NCBI GenBank assembly: GCA_028877005.1
Contig: JAGWPI010000192.1
Location: 1 to 12,760 of the forward strand
Direction of reading: 5' to 3'
DNA: 12,760 bases
Source: Bacteroidota bacterium
GTDB lineage: Bacteria > Bacteroidota > Bacteroidia > Chitinophagales > Chitinophagaceae
A model generated the notes under the pieces. The model was not told the DNA's origin. It worked only from the letters and a program-made list of their open reading frames with translations, and made no database searches. Below, one piece after another: positions 1-6,757 of the stretch; the first letter of the stretch is position 1; every line of letters begins with the position of its first letter. The position numbers and the translations under genes are program-made.

Positions 1-702
1 ACTCAAGGTATTTATATGCATGTAATTACTGCCGGAATTGAACAATATAATAAAAAGAATTGGGATTATGTTTTAGATTATAACCACTATTTTTTTACTG
101 GCAACGTAAGCATTCCTTATACCCCGTTAAATAATGAGATATATTCCTCATTAACTTATAAGAAGAGCTGGATCCGTCCATTCATTCAGGCTGGTATAGG
201 TTTTGGAAAAGATACTGAGAATGTATCGTCAACCTCTGCTTATGATATTGGTGCCACAATTGGTATAAGTCATGCATTCAGCTGGGATAAAAATAATGCC
301 AGCTATTTAATTAGCCCTTCTATTACTTTAAATGCCGGTACTAATCAGTATTTTTCATTATTAAGTATTACAAAATATATAGGAAGAAGTACAAAGTTTA
401 CGCAAATAGTAAAAAACAGTGTAGCAGCCGCAGCAGCCGCACGCTCTGCTACTGCTAACAGAAGTGGTAGAAACACCGGTGGAAGTTCTTCCACTGGCGG
501 AGGCACCACCACCACAACAACATCTTATTCTATACCTGCTGAATCTTTTAACCTTAATAATATTGGCCTAGGTATTGAATCTGAAATTGATCTTGGCTCA
601 TTTAGTATTCGCCCTACTGCTAATGTTTATCTTCCGGTTGGTTCTTTTGCCGGTATTGGCGTTATTAGTTATTGGCAGTTGTCATTTGAGTATAATTTTT
701 AA
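1..702 (+). CDS. Outer-membrane beta-barrel-like protein, 5' partial
   Basis: The reading frame is open from the first base of the window, so the true start probably lies upstream; the Met codon at 16 is only the first one visible. The product alternates short amphipathic strands with aromatic turns (for example WIRPFIQAGIGFG) and ends in YNF. A terminal Phe preceded by alternating hydrophobic residues is typical of outer-membrane beta-barrels recognised by the BAM machinery. A low-complexity insert lies at about residues 136-173 counted from the Met at 16: an Ala run, then Ser/Gly/Arg, then six Thr. It interrupts the strands and is probably a surface loop or linker. No family name can be given from the sequence alone, and no ligand or enzyme motif is seen. 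The stop at 700-702 is 8 bp from the stop of the convergent gene. Coding is secure; the barrel call is moderate. Confidence 0.65.
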   Translation, partial: TQGIYMHVITAGIEQYNKKNWDYVLDYNHYFFTGNVSIPYTPLNNEIYSSLTYKKSWIRPFIQAGIGFGKDTENVSSTSAYDIGATIGISHAFSWDKNNASYLISPSITLNAGTNQYFSLLSITKYIGRSTKFTQIVKNSVAAAAAARSATANRSGRNTGGSSSTGGGTTTTTTSYSIPAESFNLNNIGLGIESEIDLGSFSIRPTANVYLPVGSFAGIGVISYWQLSFEYNF

Positions 703-710
703 TAAATATT

Positions 711-1346
711 TTATGGTTTCTTTTCTTTTAATATTGATAAACAATTTTTTAATAAAATAAATTGTTTTACTGGGTTTGGCATAAGCCAAATACTTCCTAT
801 TACAGCAACACCATCAAAACCGGCATGGAATAACAAATGAAGATTCGTTTCTGAAATTCCCCCCAAACCAATAATTTTTGGACAAACCTTATTTTGGGTA
901 CTTATTTTTAATCGGGTAGCTTCTATGTCAGTAATATTAATGTTTCCTGTATATCTAGATTTAGAAATACTGTTAAAAACGGGGCTGATAAAAATATATT
1001 CAAATGGATGATTGTTGTTTTCTAATTCCTGCCATGAGTGATATGAAGCGGAGATTATTTTTGGTAAACTGAAAAAAACATTAGCCATTTTTGTAGGATC
1101 ATGAACTGTTTCCCCTGTGCAATGATATCCGATTGATGTGAAACTATTTATCAGCTCCGGATGTGCATGAATAGAAATGCAAGGATAAAAAGACGGGTCT
1201 ATCTTTTTGAGGAATTTATGATAATCTTCTATACTTGCTTTCGGTTTTCTAATATGAAGCCTTTGTAAGCCTAATTGAAACATGTGATGAATAATTTCTG
1301 TTTCATTAGATGTATTTTCAGGAGGAGTAATAACAATTAAGTCCAT
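711..1346 (-). CDS. ThiE/TenI-like thiamine phosphate synthase superfamily protein
   Basis: This 211-aa protein has the TIM-barrel landmarks of the thiamine phosphate synthase/TenI superfamily. They are an RKP phosphate-side motif at 33-35, SYHSWQE at 101-107 (matching the S-x-H-S-x-x-E motif), SPVFNSISKSRY at 121-132, GLGGI at 160-164 and GVAVIGSIW at 179-187. ThiE joins the pyrimidine pyrophosphate to the thiazole phosphate in cytosolic thiamine synthesis; TenI relatives act as thiazole tautomerases. The Asn-Asp pair that binds magnesium in classical ThiE is not apparent: the corresponding region reads SIHAHPEL, with His instead. A TenI-like or divergent role is therefore as likely as true synthase activity. 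No other thiamine gene is in the window. The gene stands alone on the minus strand, with an AT-rich upstream region and no clear ribosome binding site. The family call is firm; the exact reaction is open. Confidence 0.8.
   Translation of the reverse strand: MDLIVITPPENTSNETEIIHHMFQLGLQRLHIRKPKASIEDYHKFLKKIDPSFYPCISIHAHPELINSFTSIGYHCTGETVHDPTKMANVFFSLPKIISASYHSWQELENNNHPFEYIFISPVFNSISKSRYTGNINITDIEATRLKISTQNKVCPKIIGLGGISETNLHLLFHAGFDGVAVIGSIWLMPNPVKQFILLKNCLSILKEKKP
739..767 (+). terminator. Weak AT-rich hairpin, possible terminator of the barrel gene
   Basis: A perfect 9-bp inverted repeat (AAACAATTT and AAATTGTTT) has an 11-nt loop and lies 36 bp after the plus-strand stop. It falls inside the 3' end of the convergent ThiE-like gene. 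The stem is almost all A/T and the following T run is short, so termination is only a possibility. Confidence 0.25.
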
Positions 1347-1374
1347 TTTATTCTATTCTAATAAATATAAGTAA

Positions 1375-1536
1375 AAAATTCAGGTTATATTCAGTGGTAT
1401 TTTATTGTATTCAACTTATTGGGCAGATCCCAAAGCACATTTAGTAGGTATAATATTAACGCAGCAAACGCCCAATAGCCATGCAGATATTATGCAGAAA
1501 ATACAAGATATGATATATGCGGCAATTAAATATTAA
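1375..1536 (+). pseudogene. C-terminal relic of a serine beta-lactamase-family hydrolase
   Basis: A plus-strand frame, open from just after a stop at 1372-1374 and ending with TAA at 1534-1536, encodes about 53 residues. It contains STYWADP and LVGIILTQ, followed by a helical tail ending in AAIKY. In penicillin-binding-protein-like serine hydrolases (beta-lactamase family, esterase family VIII), a G-T-x-W-x-D-P-x-x-x-L-x-G-x-x-x-T-Q segment forms the last strand before the C-terminal helix, and the match is close. The catalytic S-x-x-K and Y-x-N regions and the rest of the roughly 350-residue protein are missing. There is no Met near the beginning. I read this as the 3' remnant of a deleted gene, lying between the start of the ThiE-like gene and the end of the cyclase gene. 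It is too short for the family to be certain. Confidence 0.55.
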
Positions 1537-1570
1537 GTGTAAAAAATGAAAATGATGAATTTGTAATAAA

Positions 1571-2611
1571 CTAATCTACTACTTCATAAATAATGAGTGG
1601 TTTTAACTTGTTTTTTAAATTTACTTCACCAACTTTTTTGCAGTTGAATGATTCTTTAATTTTTTCGTAAGAAAATTCACTAATAATAATTTGTCCATGA
1701 GTGGCAACAGATTGTAATCTTTGGGCAATATTAACACTATCGCCAATAACAGTATAATCTAATCGTCGTAAACTGGCTGAGCCAATATTTCCGGAAATCA
1801 TTTCTCCGCCATTAATACCAATTGAAACTTTAGGTGCAAATTGTATATTGCCTGAATGAATGGGTTGTGATAAAATTTTATTTCTAACTGCCATAGCAGC
1901 ATCAATGGCTCTATCTAAATGAAAGTCGTTTCTGAATATGGCCATAATAGCATCACCCATAAATTTGTCAATATGCCCGCCTTGGGAAATAATTTCTCTC
2001 ACCATTATATCAAAATAGCTATTCAGCAATTGTACTACGTTATCCGGCGTTTCCGTTTCACTAATAGATGTAAAACCACATATGTCTATAAAAACAACTG
2101 TAGCCTCAATAATTTCATTACGCATTAGGCTTGCCTCAAATTCATGGGTGTTCATAAAATTCAACACAGTTTGGTCTACATACATTTTTAGTATGTTGTT
2201 TTCTTTTATGGCCATCATAGTTTGGCGCATTAATTTTACTTGTTGAATGGTTTTTTCTATAGTAAGTTCTAGATCCTGAAAATTTACGGGCTTTGTAATA
2301 AAATCAAATGCACCTCTGTTCATGGCAGTTCTAATATTATCCATATCTCCATAGGCAGAAATAATAACCGATTTTAACAGGCTGTTTTGTTCGCTCAGTT
2401 TGGATAATAAGGTTAATCCGTCCATTTCCGGCATATTAATATCGCTAAGTACTATTTCAATATCGGTATGTTGTTGTAATTTCTGTAATGCATCTACGCC
2501 ATTAACAGCAAACACAAAATTGTATTCTTGTTCTCTAATTTTTTGTCGAAATTTTTGTTTAATCAAAACTTCTAAATCAGCCTCATCATCTGCAACTAAT
2601 ATTTTTGTCAT
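1571..2611 (-). CDS. Response regulator with class III adenylate/guanylate cyclase output
   Basis: This 346-aa protein joins an N-terminal receiver to a C-terminal class III nucleotide cyclase. The receiver (about 1-125) has the acidic pair D8/D9, phospho-acceptor D57, S85 in the Thr/Ser position, and K107 in a KP motif. A helical linker (about 113-155) leads into the cyclase (about 165-346). Metal-binding aspartates are D176 (FIDICGFT) and D220 (KFMGDAI). The base-selecting pair is K216 and D285 (DYTVIGD), and the transition-state residues are N294 and R298. The Lys/Asp pair is the usual pattern for ATP, so cAMP is the more likely product, though guanylate cyclases in this family exist. The protein has no membrane segment and should act in the cytosol, with phosphorylation of D57 controlling cyclase dimers. 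Its ATG overlaps the TGA of the receiver gene before it (ATGA), so the two are translationally coupled. No DNA-binding domain is present. Confidence 0.93.
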   Translation of the reverse strand: MTKILVADDEADLEVLIKQKFRQKIREQEYNFVFAVNGVDALQKLQQHTDIEIVLSDINMPEMDGLTLLSKLSEQNSLLKSVIISAYGDMDNIRTAMNRGAFDFITKPVNFQDLELTIEKTIQQVKLMRQTMMAIKENNILKMYVDQTVLNFMNTHEFEASLMRNEIIEATVVFIDICGFTSISETETPDNVVQLLNSYFDIMVREIISQGGHIDKFMGDAIMAIFRNDFHLDRAIDAAMAVRNKILSQPIHSGNIQFAPKVSIGINGGEMISGNIGSASLRRLDYTVIGDSVNIAQRLQSVATHGQIIISEFSYEKIKESFNCKKVGEVNLKNKLKPLIIYEVVD

Positions 2612-2985
2612 TGTAGTTTGGTTTTCAATTTTTGTTTTAAGGCCATAAAGTCAACCGGTTTTGTTAAAAAATCATCTGCTCCTAATTTAATGGCTTCATT
2701 ATAATTTTCTGCATCGCCGTAAGCAGTAATCATCATTACTATTGGTGGTGGCTTTTCGTATTTTTCTTTAATGTGTTTCAGTAATTCTAAACCACTCATT
2801 CCGGGCATATTAATGTCTGATAATATTAAAACTGCTTCATGTTCATTTGCTTTCATATAATCCAAAGCCTCTTCCCCTGAAAAGGCAAAGATGAACTCCA
2901 TCTCTTTTTCTTTAATTTCTTTTCTAAATCGTTGCAGAAAAAGATCTTTTATGTCTTTTTCATCATCAACTACTAAAATTTTCAT
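2608..2985 (-). CDS. Stand-alone receiver (CheY-like response regulator)
   Basis: This 125-aa protein is a receiver domain and nothing else. It has D7/D8, phospho-acceptor D57 in SDINMP, T87 in ITAYGD, and K109 in the TKPVDF motif. Without an output domain it could act by protein binding, as a phosphate shuttle or sink, or by pairing with its neighbour. The neighbour's receiver shares the LSDINMP segment, an AYGD loop and a TKPV segment, so the two look like duplicates of one ancestor. The stop overlaps the start of the receiver-cyclase gene by 4 bp, and the gene lies 125 bp behind the 446-aa kinase on the same strand. That order (kinase, receiver, receiver-cyclase) suggests one transcription unit. 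The 125-bp gap is AT-rich; no promoter motif could be picked with confidence, so a separate promoter there is possible but not shown. Confidence 0.92.
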   Translation of the reverse strand: MKILVVDDEKDIKDLFLQRFRKEIKEKEMEFIFAFSGEEALDYMKANEHEAVLILSDINMPGMSGLELLKHIKEKYEKPPPIVMMITAYGDAENYNEAIKLGADDFLTKPVDFMALKQKLKTKLQ

Positions 2986-3110
2986 AATGCAAATTTTTGA
3001 TAATATAATGAATGATTACAATCAAACAAATAATTTTTATTTAATATTTTATGTTGGTATATCTGCTACATTGTTTAGTACGATTGTGTATTATGTTGAT
3101 TATACAAAAC

Positions 3111-4451
3111 TTATTGATTTGCAGGTAATGTAATGATAAATGTACTTCCTTCTCCTTCTTTAGATTTTACGGTTAACTCACCTCCGTGTGCTTTTACAAT
3201 ATCATAACTTAAGCTTAAACCTAAGCCGGTTCCTTGCCCTGTGGGCTTGGTGGTAAAAAATGGTTGAAAGATTTTATCCATAATTTTTGGAGGAATGCCA
3301 TTGCCATTATCTTCAACCATCACTTCTACTCGGCCATTGTGTTGTTTTGTTTTTACAGATACAATGGGTTCATAATTTACCATGTTTGTTTTTTTCTTTT
3401 CATTTACCACATAAAATGCATTGGTAATTAAATTCAGAATAACGCGACCCATTTCTTGTGGTACAACTTGAATATCTTCTATTGATGCATCATAATCTGT
3501 TTTTAGGATGGCATTAAATGTTTTGTCTTTGGCTCTTAATCCATGATAGGCTAAGCGTAAGTATTCATCTGTAAGGGCATTTAACTTGGTTGGTTCTTTT
3601 ATGCCACTACTTGTTCTGCTGTGTTGCAACATACCTTTTACAATGGCATCTGCTCTTTTACCATGTTGATTAATTTTATCTTCATTTTGTATAACATCAT
3701 TTGCTATGGCTATTACATCTGCATAATTACCTTTCTCTATTTCCATTTTCATTTCTGTTAGTAATTCTTTATTAACTTCTGAAAAATTATTTACGAAATT
3801 GAGTGGGTTTTGAATTTCATGTGCAATGCCTGCTGTGAGTTCACCCAGTGAAGCCATTTTTTCTGATTGAATAAGTTGATCTTGTGTTTGATTTAATTCT
3901 TGAATGGCTTTTTCCAACGCTTCTTTTTGACTGGTTATTTCTGCAGTTCGTTTCTGAACCAATATTTCAAGTGCTGCATTTTGTTCTGCTATTTGTTTAT
4001 TTTTAATTGCTTCCTCTTGTTTAAGTTTTAGTTCGGTTACCCATTTTTTTTGTTGTTGACGAAAAATGAACCAAATTGTAATTAACCAAATAATAGCAAA
4101 GGGCAGTATATAATCAAAATATTGGTGTAATTGATTTGAAAAACCGTTGGGCCAAAATGACAATACATCTTTAAAAAACGCAATAAAAACTAATGGTAAT
4201 ACTGCTATAGCTATTGTTCTTTCATTTTTTAAGGTGGGTATAAAGAAACTTAAATAAATAAGAGCAATAACTGATACATTCCATATCCATTTTATGATAG
4301 AGAGATGGAATAAATACTGAGCGGCAAACAGTACAAGAGCGATAATAATTGCATAATTAAAAAAATGATACAAGCCGGAATTAGGTAATTGTGCTTTATA
4401 TGATTTTTTAAAAAGCAATAGTAGAGAAATTACAACAAAGGCATTTAACAT
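3111..4451 (-). CDS. Membrane sensor histidine kinase (446 aa)
   Basis: The N-terminal 130 residues are strongly hydrophobic, with about four to five membrane segments (near 1-14, 31-50, 52-70, 78-95 and 112-130). A charged coiled coil follows at about 132-195. The transmitter comes next: the H-box with phospho-acceptor H211 in GIAHEIQNPL, a long DHp helix region with KGMLQHSR (272-279), the N-box with N344, the G1 box DNGNGI at 381-386, the F box at about 395-400, and the G2 box with G407/G409/G411. All catalytic landmarks are present, so it should be an active autokinase. No periplasmic domain is evident; the loops are short, so the signal is probably sensed in or near the membrane. The receiver and receiver-cyclase genes follow on the same strand, making them the obvious partners. 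The gene starts 72 bp after the hydrolase stop, with no clear Shine-Dalgarno sequence. Confidence 0.93.
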   Translation of the reverse strand: MLNAFVVISLLLLFKKSYKAQLPNSGLYHFFNYAIIIALVLFAAQYLFHLSIIKWIWNVSVIALIYLSFFIPTLKNERTIAIAVLPLVFIAFFKDVLSFWPNGFSNQLHQYFDYILPFAIIWLITIWFIFRQQQKKWVTELKLKQEEAIKNKQIAEQNAALEILVQKRTAEITSQKEALEKAIQELNQTQDQLIQSEKMASLGELTAGIAHEIQNPLNFVNNFSEVNKELLTEMKMEIEKGNYADVIAIANDVIQNEDKINQHGKRADAIVKGMLQHSRTSSGIKEPTKLNALTDEYLRLAYHGLRAKDKTFNAILKTDYDASIEDIQVVPQEMGRVILNLITNAFYVVNEKKKTNMVNYEPIVSVKTKQHNGRVEVMVEDNGNGIPPKIMDKIFQPFFTTKPTGQGTGLGLSLSYDIVKAHGGELTVKSKEGEGSTFIITLPANQ

Positions 4452-4523
4452 AACCGTTCAGTTAAATTTATTGTACAAGCATATTGCGTTTTAAATTTAT
4501 AAAAAATGATTGGTTTATAAAAA

Positions 4524-5273
4524 TTATTTATGTTGCCTAAATAGCCATTGCATCATTAATTCATTATTATAAGTCGGTATCCAAGAAAAATGGCCGGTTT
4601 CTGGATATAATGTTAAACCGGGATGTGCACCTGCTTTGGTTAATGCTGTAGCCATTTCAATTGAATAATTTGGATTTACAACAGGATCTTTAGCACCATG
4701 GAAAATCCAAATAGGTATATGTGCTATTGTAGCGGCTTTTGAAGTATCTCCGGCGCCACATACCGGAACTGCTGCTGCGAATAAGTTTGGATAACGTTCA
4801 ATAGCATCATAAGTGCCATAGCCTCCTAATGACAGTCCGGTAATATAAATTCTATTGGTATCTACAGGCATGGTTTGCATCAGTTCATGAATTAAGCCTA
4901 TTACTAACTCCATTGTTTGGGTGGGGGTTGGTTGTAGTTGCATATTAGAACGTGAGAAATTAGCCCATACCTTATTATTGGGGCATTGGGGTGCAACAAC
5001 AATTGCAGGAAATTTGGCCATATTTTCATCTGTAGCAAAATTCAAAACGCCCCATTTAAGTTGGGCATCATTATCGCTGCCCCTTTCACCTGAACCGTGT
5101 AAAAAAATAACGAGTGGGTATTTGCGTAATTTATTGGCATCAGGAAAAAGTAATCGGTAATGTAACGTATCATTATGGCTGATAAATTGATTATAACTAA
5201 ATCGAGACGATTGTGCCAATGATGATTGCAGTATTACACTGCATAGTAATGAGATGACGAATAATTGTTTCAT
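4524..5273 (-). CDS. Secreted alpha/beta hydrolase (predicted esterase/peptidase)
   Basis: This 249-aa protein begins with a signal peptide (MKQLFVISLL, then cleavage near ALAQ-like SLAQ at 18-21), so it is likely exported to the periplasm or beyond. The alpha/beta hydrolase fold is clear. The oxyanion HGSG is at 59-62, the nucleophile elbow GLSLGG carries S148, the acid is D196 in FHGAKDPVV, and the His is H228 in ETGHFSW. GERGSDN after the oxyanion motif and GYGTYDAI after the nucleophile match the phospholipase/carboxylesterase-like group of small single-domain esterases sometimes labelled predicted peptidases. The substrate cannot be read from the sequence. It lies between two kinase genes on the same strand, 71 bp from the one before and 72 bp from the one after. 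It may be co-transcribed, but nothing ties it to signalling. Confidence 0.88.
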   Translation of the reverse strand: MKQLFVISLLCSVILQSSLAQSSRFSYNQFISHNDTLHYRLLFPDANKLRKYPLVIFLHGSGERGSDNDAQLKWGVLNFATDENMAKFPAIVVAPQCPNNKVWANFSRSNMQLQPTPTQTMELVIGLIHELMQTMPVDTNRIYITGLSLGGYGTYDAIERYPNLFAAAVPVCGAGDTSKAATIAHIPIWIFHGAKDPVVNPNYSIEMATALTKAGAHPGLTLYPETGHFSWIPTYNNELMMQWLFRQHK

Positions 5274-5344
5274 ACAAATATTTGATTAGTTAAAATGATA
5301 AAACGTTTTTATTGTTTATGTATAAGTATATATCCATATTTTAT

Positions 5345-6751
5345 TTACACTAAAGGTAACTCAATAAAAAAAGAACTTCCTATTCCTTCTTCGGAGGTAA
5401 CATATAAAATGCCGCCTTGTGCTTTTATAATATCATAACTTAAAGATAATCCTAATCCTGTTCCCTGCCCCGTTGGTTTTGTTGTAAAAAAAGGTTGAAA
5501 AATTTTATCTATTATTTTTTGAGGTATGCCTACTCCGTTATCTTGTATAGTTATTAAGACTTTATCACTCATTTTTTGTGTTTTAATGGTTACTGTTGGT
5601 TCAAAAAGTTGAATGTCGGCATTTTTTTTCTCATTGACAGCATAAAATGCATTGTTAATTAAGTTAATAATTACTCTTCCAATTTCCTGCGGTGCTATTA
5701 AAATATTTCCAATATTGGTATCAAAATCGGTAATTAAGGTAACATTAAACATTTTATCTTTTCCTCTCATGCCATGATAAGCTAATTTTAAGTATTCATT
5801 TGTAAGTCCATTCAGGTTTGTAGGCTCTTTTGTTCCAATATTGCTTCTAGAGTGTTGTAGCATTCCCTTTACAATGTTATCGGCTCGTTTGCCATGGTGG
5901 TTAATTTTCTTTTCATTTTCAACAATATCATTTGCTAATGCCATAATGTTTTGTATATCTCCTGATGGGAGTTGTTCTTTCATTTCTTCAATTAGCTCAA
6001 TGTTTACTTCTGAAAAATTATTTACAAAGTTTAAAGGGTTTTGAATTTCGTGTGCAATACCTGCAGTTAACTCACCCAATGAAGCCATTTTTTCTGATTG
6101 AATTAATTGGTTTTGCGTAGCTTTTAATTCAGATAGTGTAGCTTGAATTTCATCTTTTTGGCGGCTTATTTCATTGTAAGCTGCAATTCTAAAGTTTTCA
6201 AAAATTAGCGAAATAGAAAAAATAATTAATACCAGGCCAATGTTGCAGGTTAGAAAAAAAAATGTGTCGTTGGTTCTGTTGTAGGCTTTTGGATAAACAT
6301 AACCACTATATTGTAAAATACCGAAAACGGCTGCAAAACCTAATGAAACACTTACCCAAATGTAGCCTATTTTTTTTCCCGCAATTAAAAGTAAAATAAT
6401 AGGTGTTTCTACCAGCCAAGGAAATACGGGCGACTCTATGCCGCCTGAATAATAAGTACAGGCTAATATAGCAACGGTGCCATTAAGTGCAAATAAGTTG
6501 GCAACAACATATATATTAGTTTTGTTTTTTAATAACACAAATGCTATAACGTCACCAAAAAAGCAAATTAGCATATACTTAATGCCCATTGGATATTCTG
6601 CTATCCAACTTACGCCTACATAGAAAAGTGCAAATATGCCTGTAATGATTACAGCAAGTGTAATTAATTTACTTCTTCGTTTGTAATCTCTATCGCCAAT
6701 AGCAATTTTTGGCAAAAAACGTAAAATGGTTTTAGAAAACATGATTTTCAT
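5345..6751 (-). CDS. Membrane sensor histidine kinase (468 aa)
   Basis: The first 190 residues contain about six membrane segments (near 28-47, 57-74, 78-99, 113-126, 130-148 and 166-185). A conserved-looking SGGIESPVFPW stretch (102-112) lies between segments. A short coiled coil (about 195-220) leads to a complete transmitter: H234 in the H-box, KGMLQHSR at 295-302, N367 in the N-box, DNGVGI at 404-409, the F box near 418-423, and G430/G432/G434 in the G2 box. The transmitter is closely similar to that of the 446-aa kinase, but the membrane part is different, so the input differs. The start is 6 bp behind the stop of the FAD oxidoreductase gene, which argues for co-transcription. The ATG at 6740-6742 (residue 4) is an alternative start; no ribosome binding site decides between them. 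No receiver lies next to it. Confidence 0.93.
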   Translation of the reverse strand: MKIMFSKTILRFLPKIAIGDRDYKRRSKLITLAVIITGIFALFYVGVSWIAEYPMGIKYMLICFFGDVIAFVLLKNKTNIYVVANLFALNGTVAILACTYYSGGIESPVFPWLVETPIILLLIAGKKIGYIWVSVSLGFAAVFGILQYSGYVYPKAYNRTNDTFFFLTCNIGLVLIIFSISLIFENFRIAAYNEISRQKDEIQATLSELKATQNQLIQSEKMASLGELTAGIAHEIQNPLNFVNNFSEVNIELIEEMKEQLPSGDIQNIMALANDIVENEKKINHHGKRADNIVKGMLQHSRSNIGTKEPTNLNGLTNEYLKLAYHGMRGKDKMFNVTLITDFDTNIGNILIAPQEIGRVIINLINNAFYAVNEKKNADIQLFEPTVTIKTQKMSDKVLITIQDNGVGIPQKIIDKIFQPFFTTKPTGQGTGLGLSLSYDIIKAQGGILYVTSEEGIGSSFFIELPLV

Positions 6752-6757
6752 CTTTTA

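Noticed and set aside
2891..3133. Plus-strand open frame of 80 codons across the kinase-receiver gap
   Set aside because: It runs antisense to the receiver gene, the product is low-complexity and AT-driven, and no motif is seen.
5300..5309. Palindrome AAAACGTTTT upstream of the hydrolase gene
   Set aside because: It is a 10-bp palindrome in AT-rich DNA with no second copy noticed, too short to claim as an operator.
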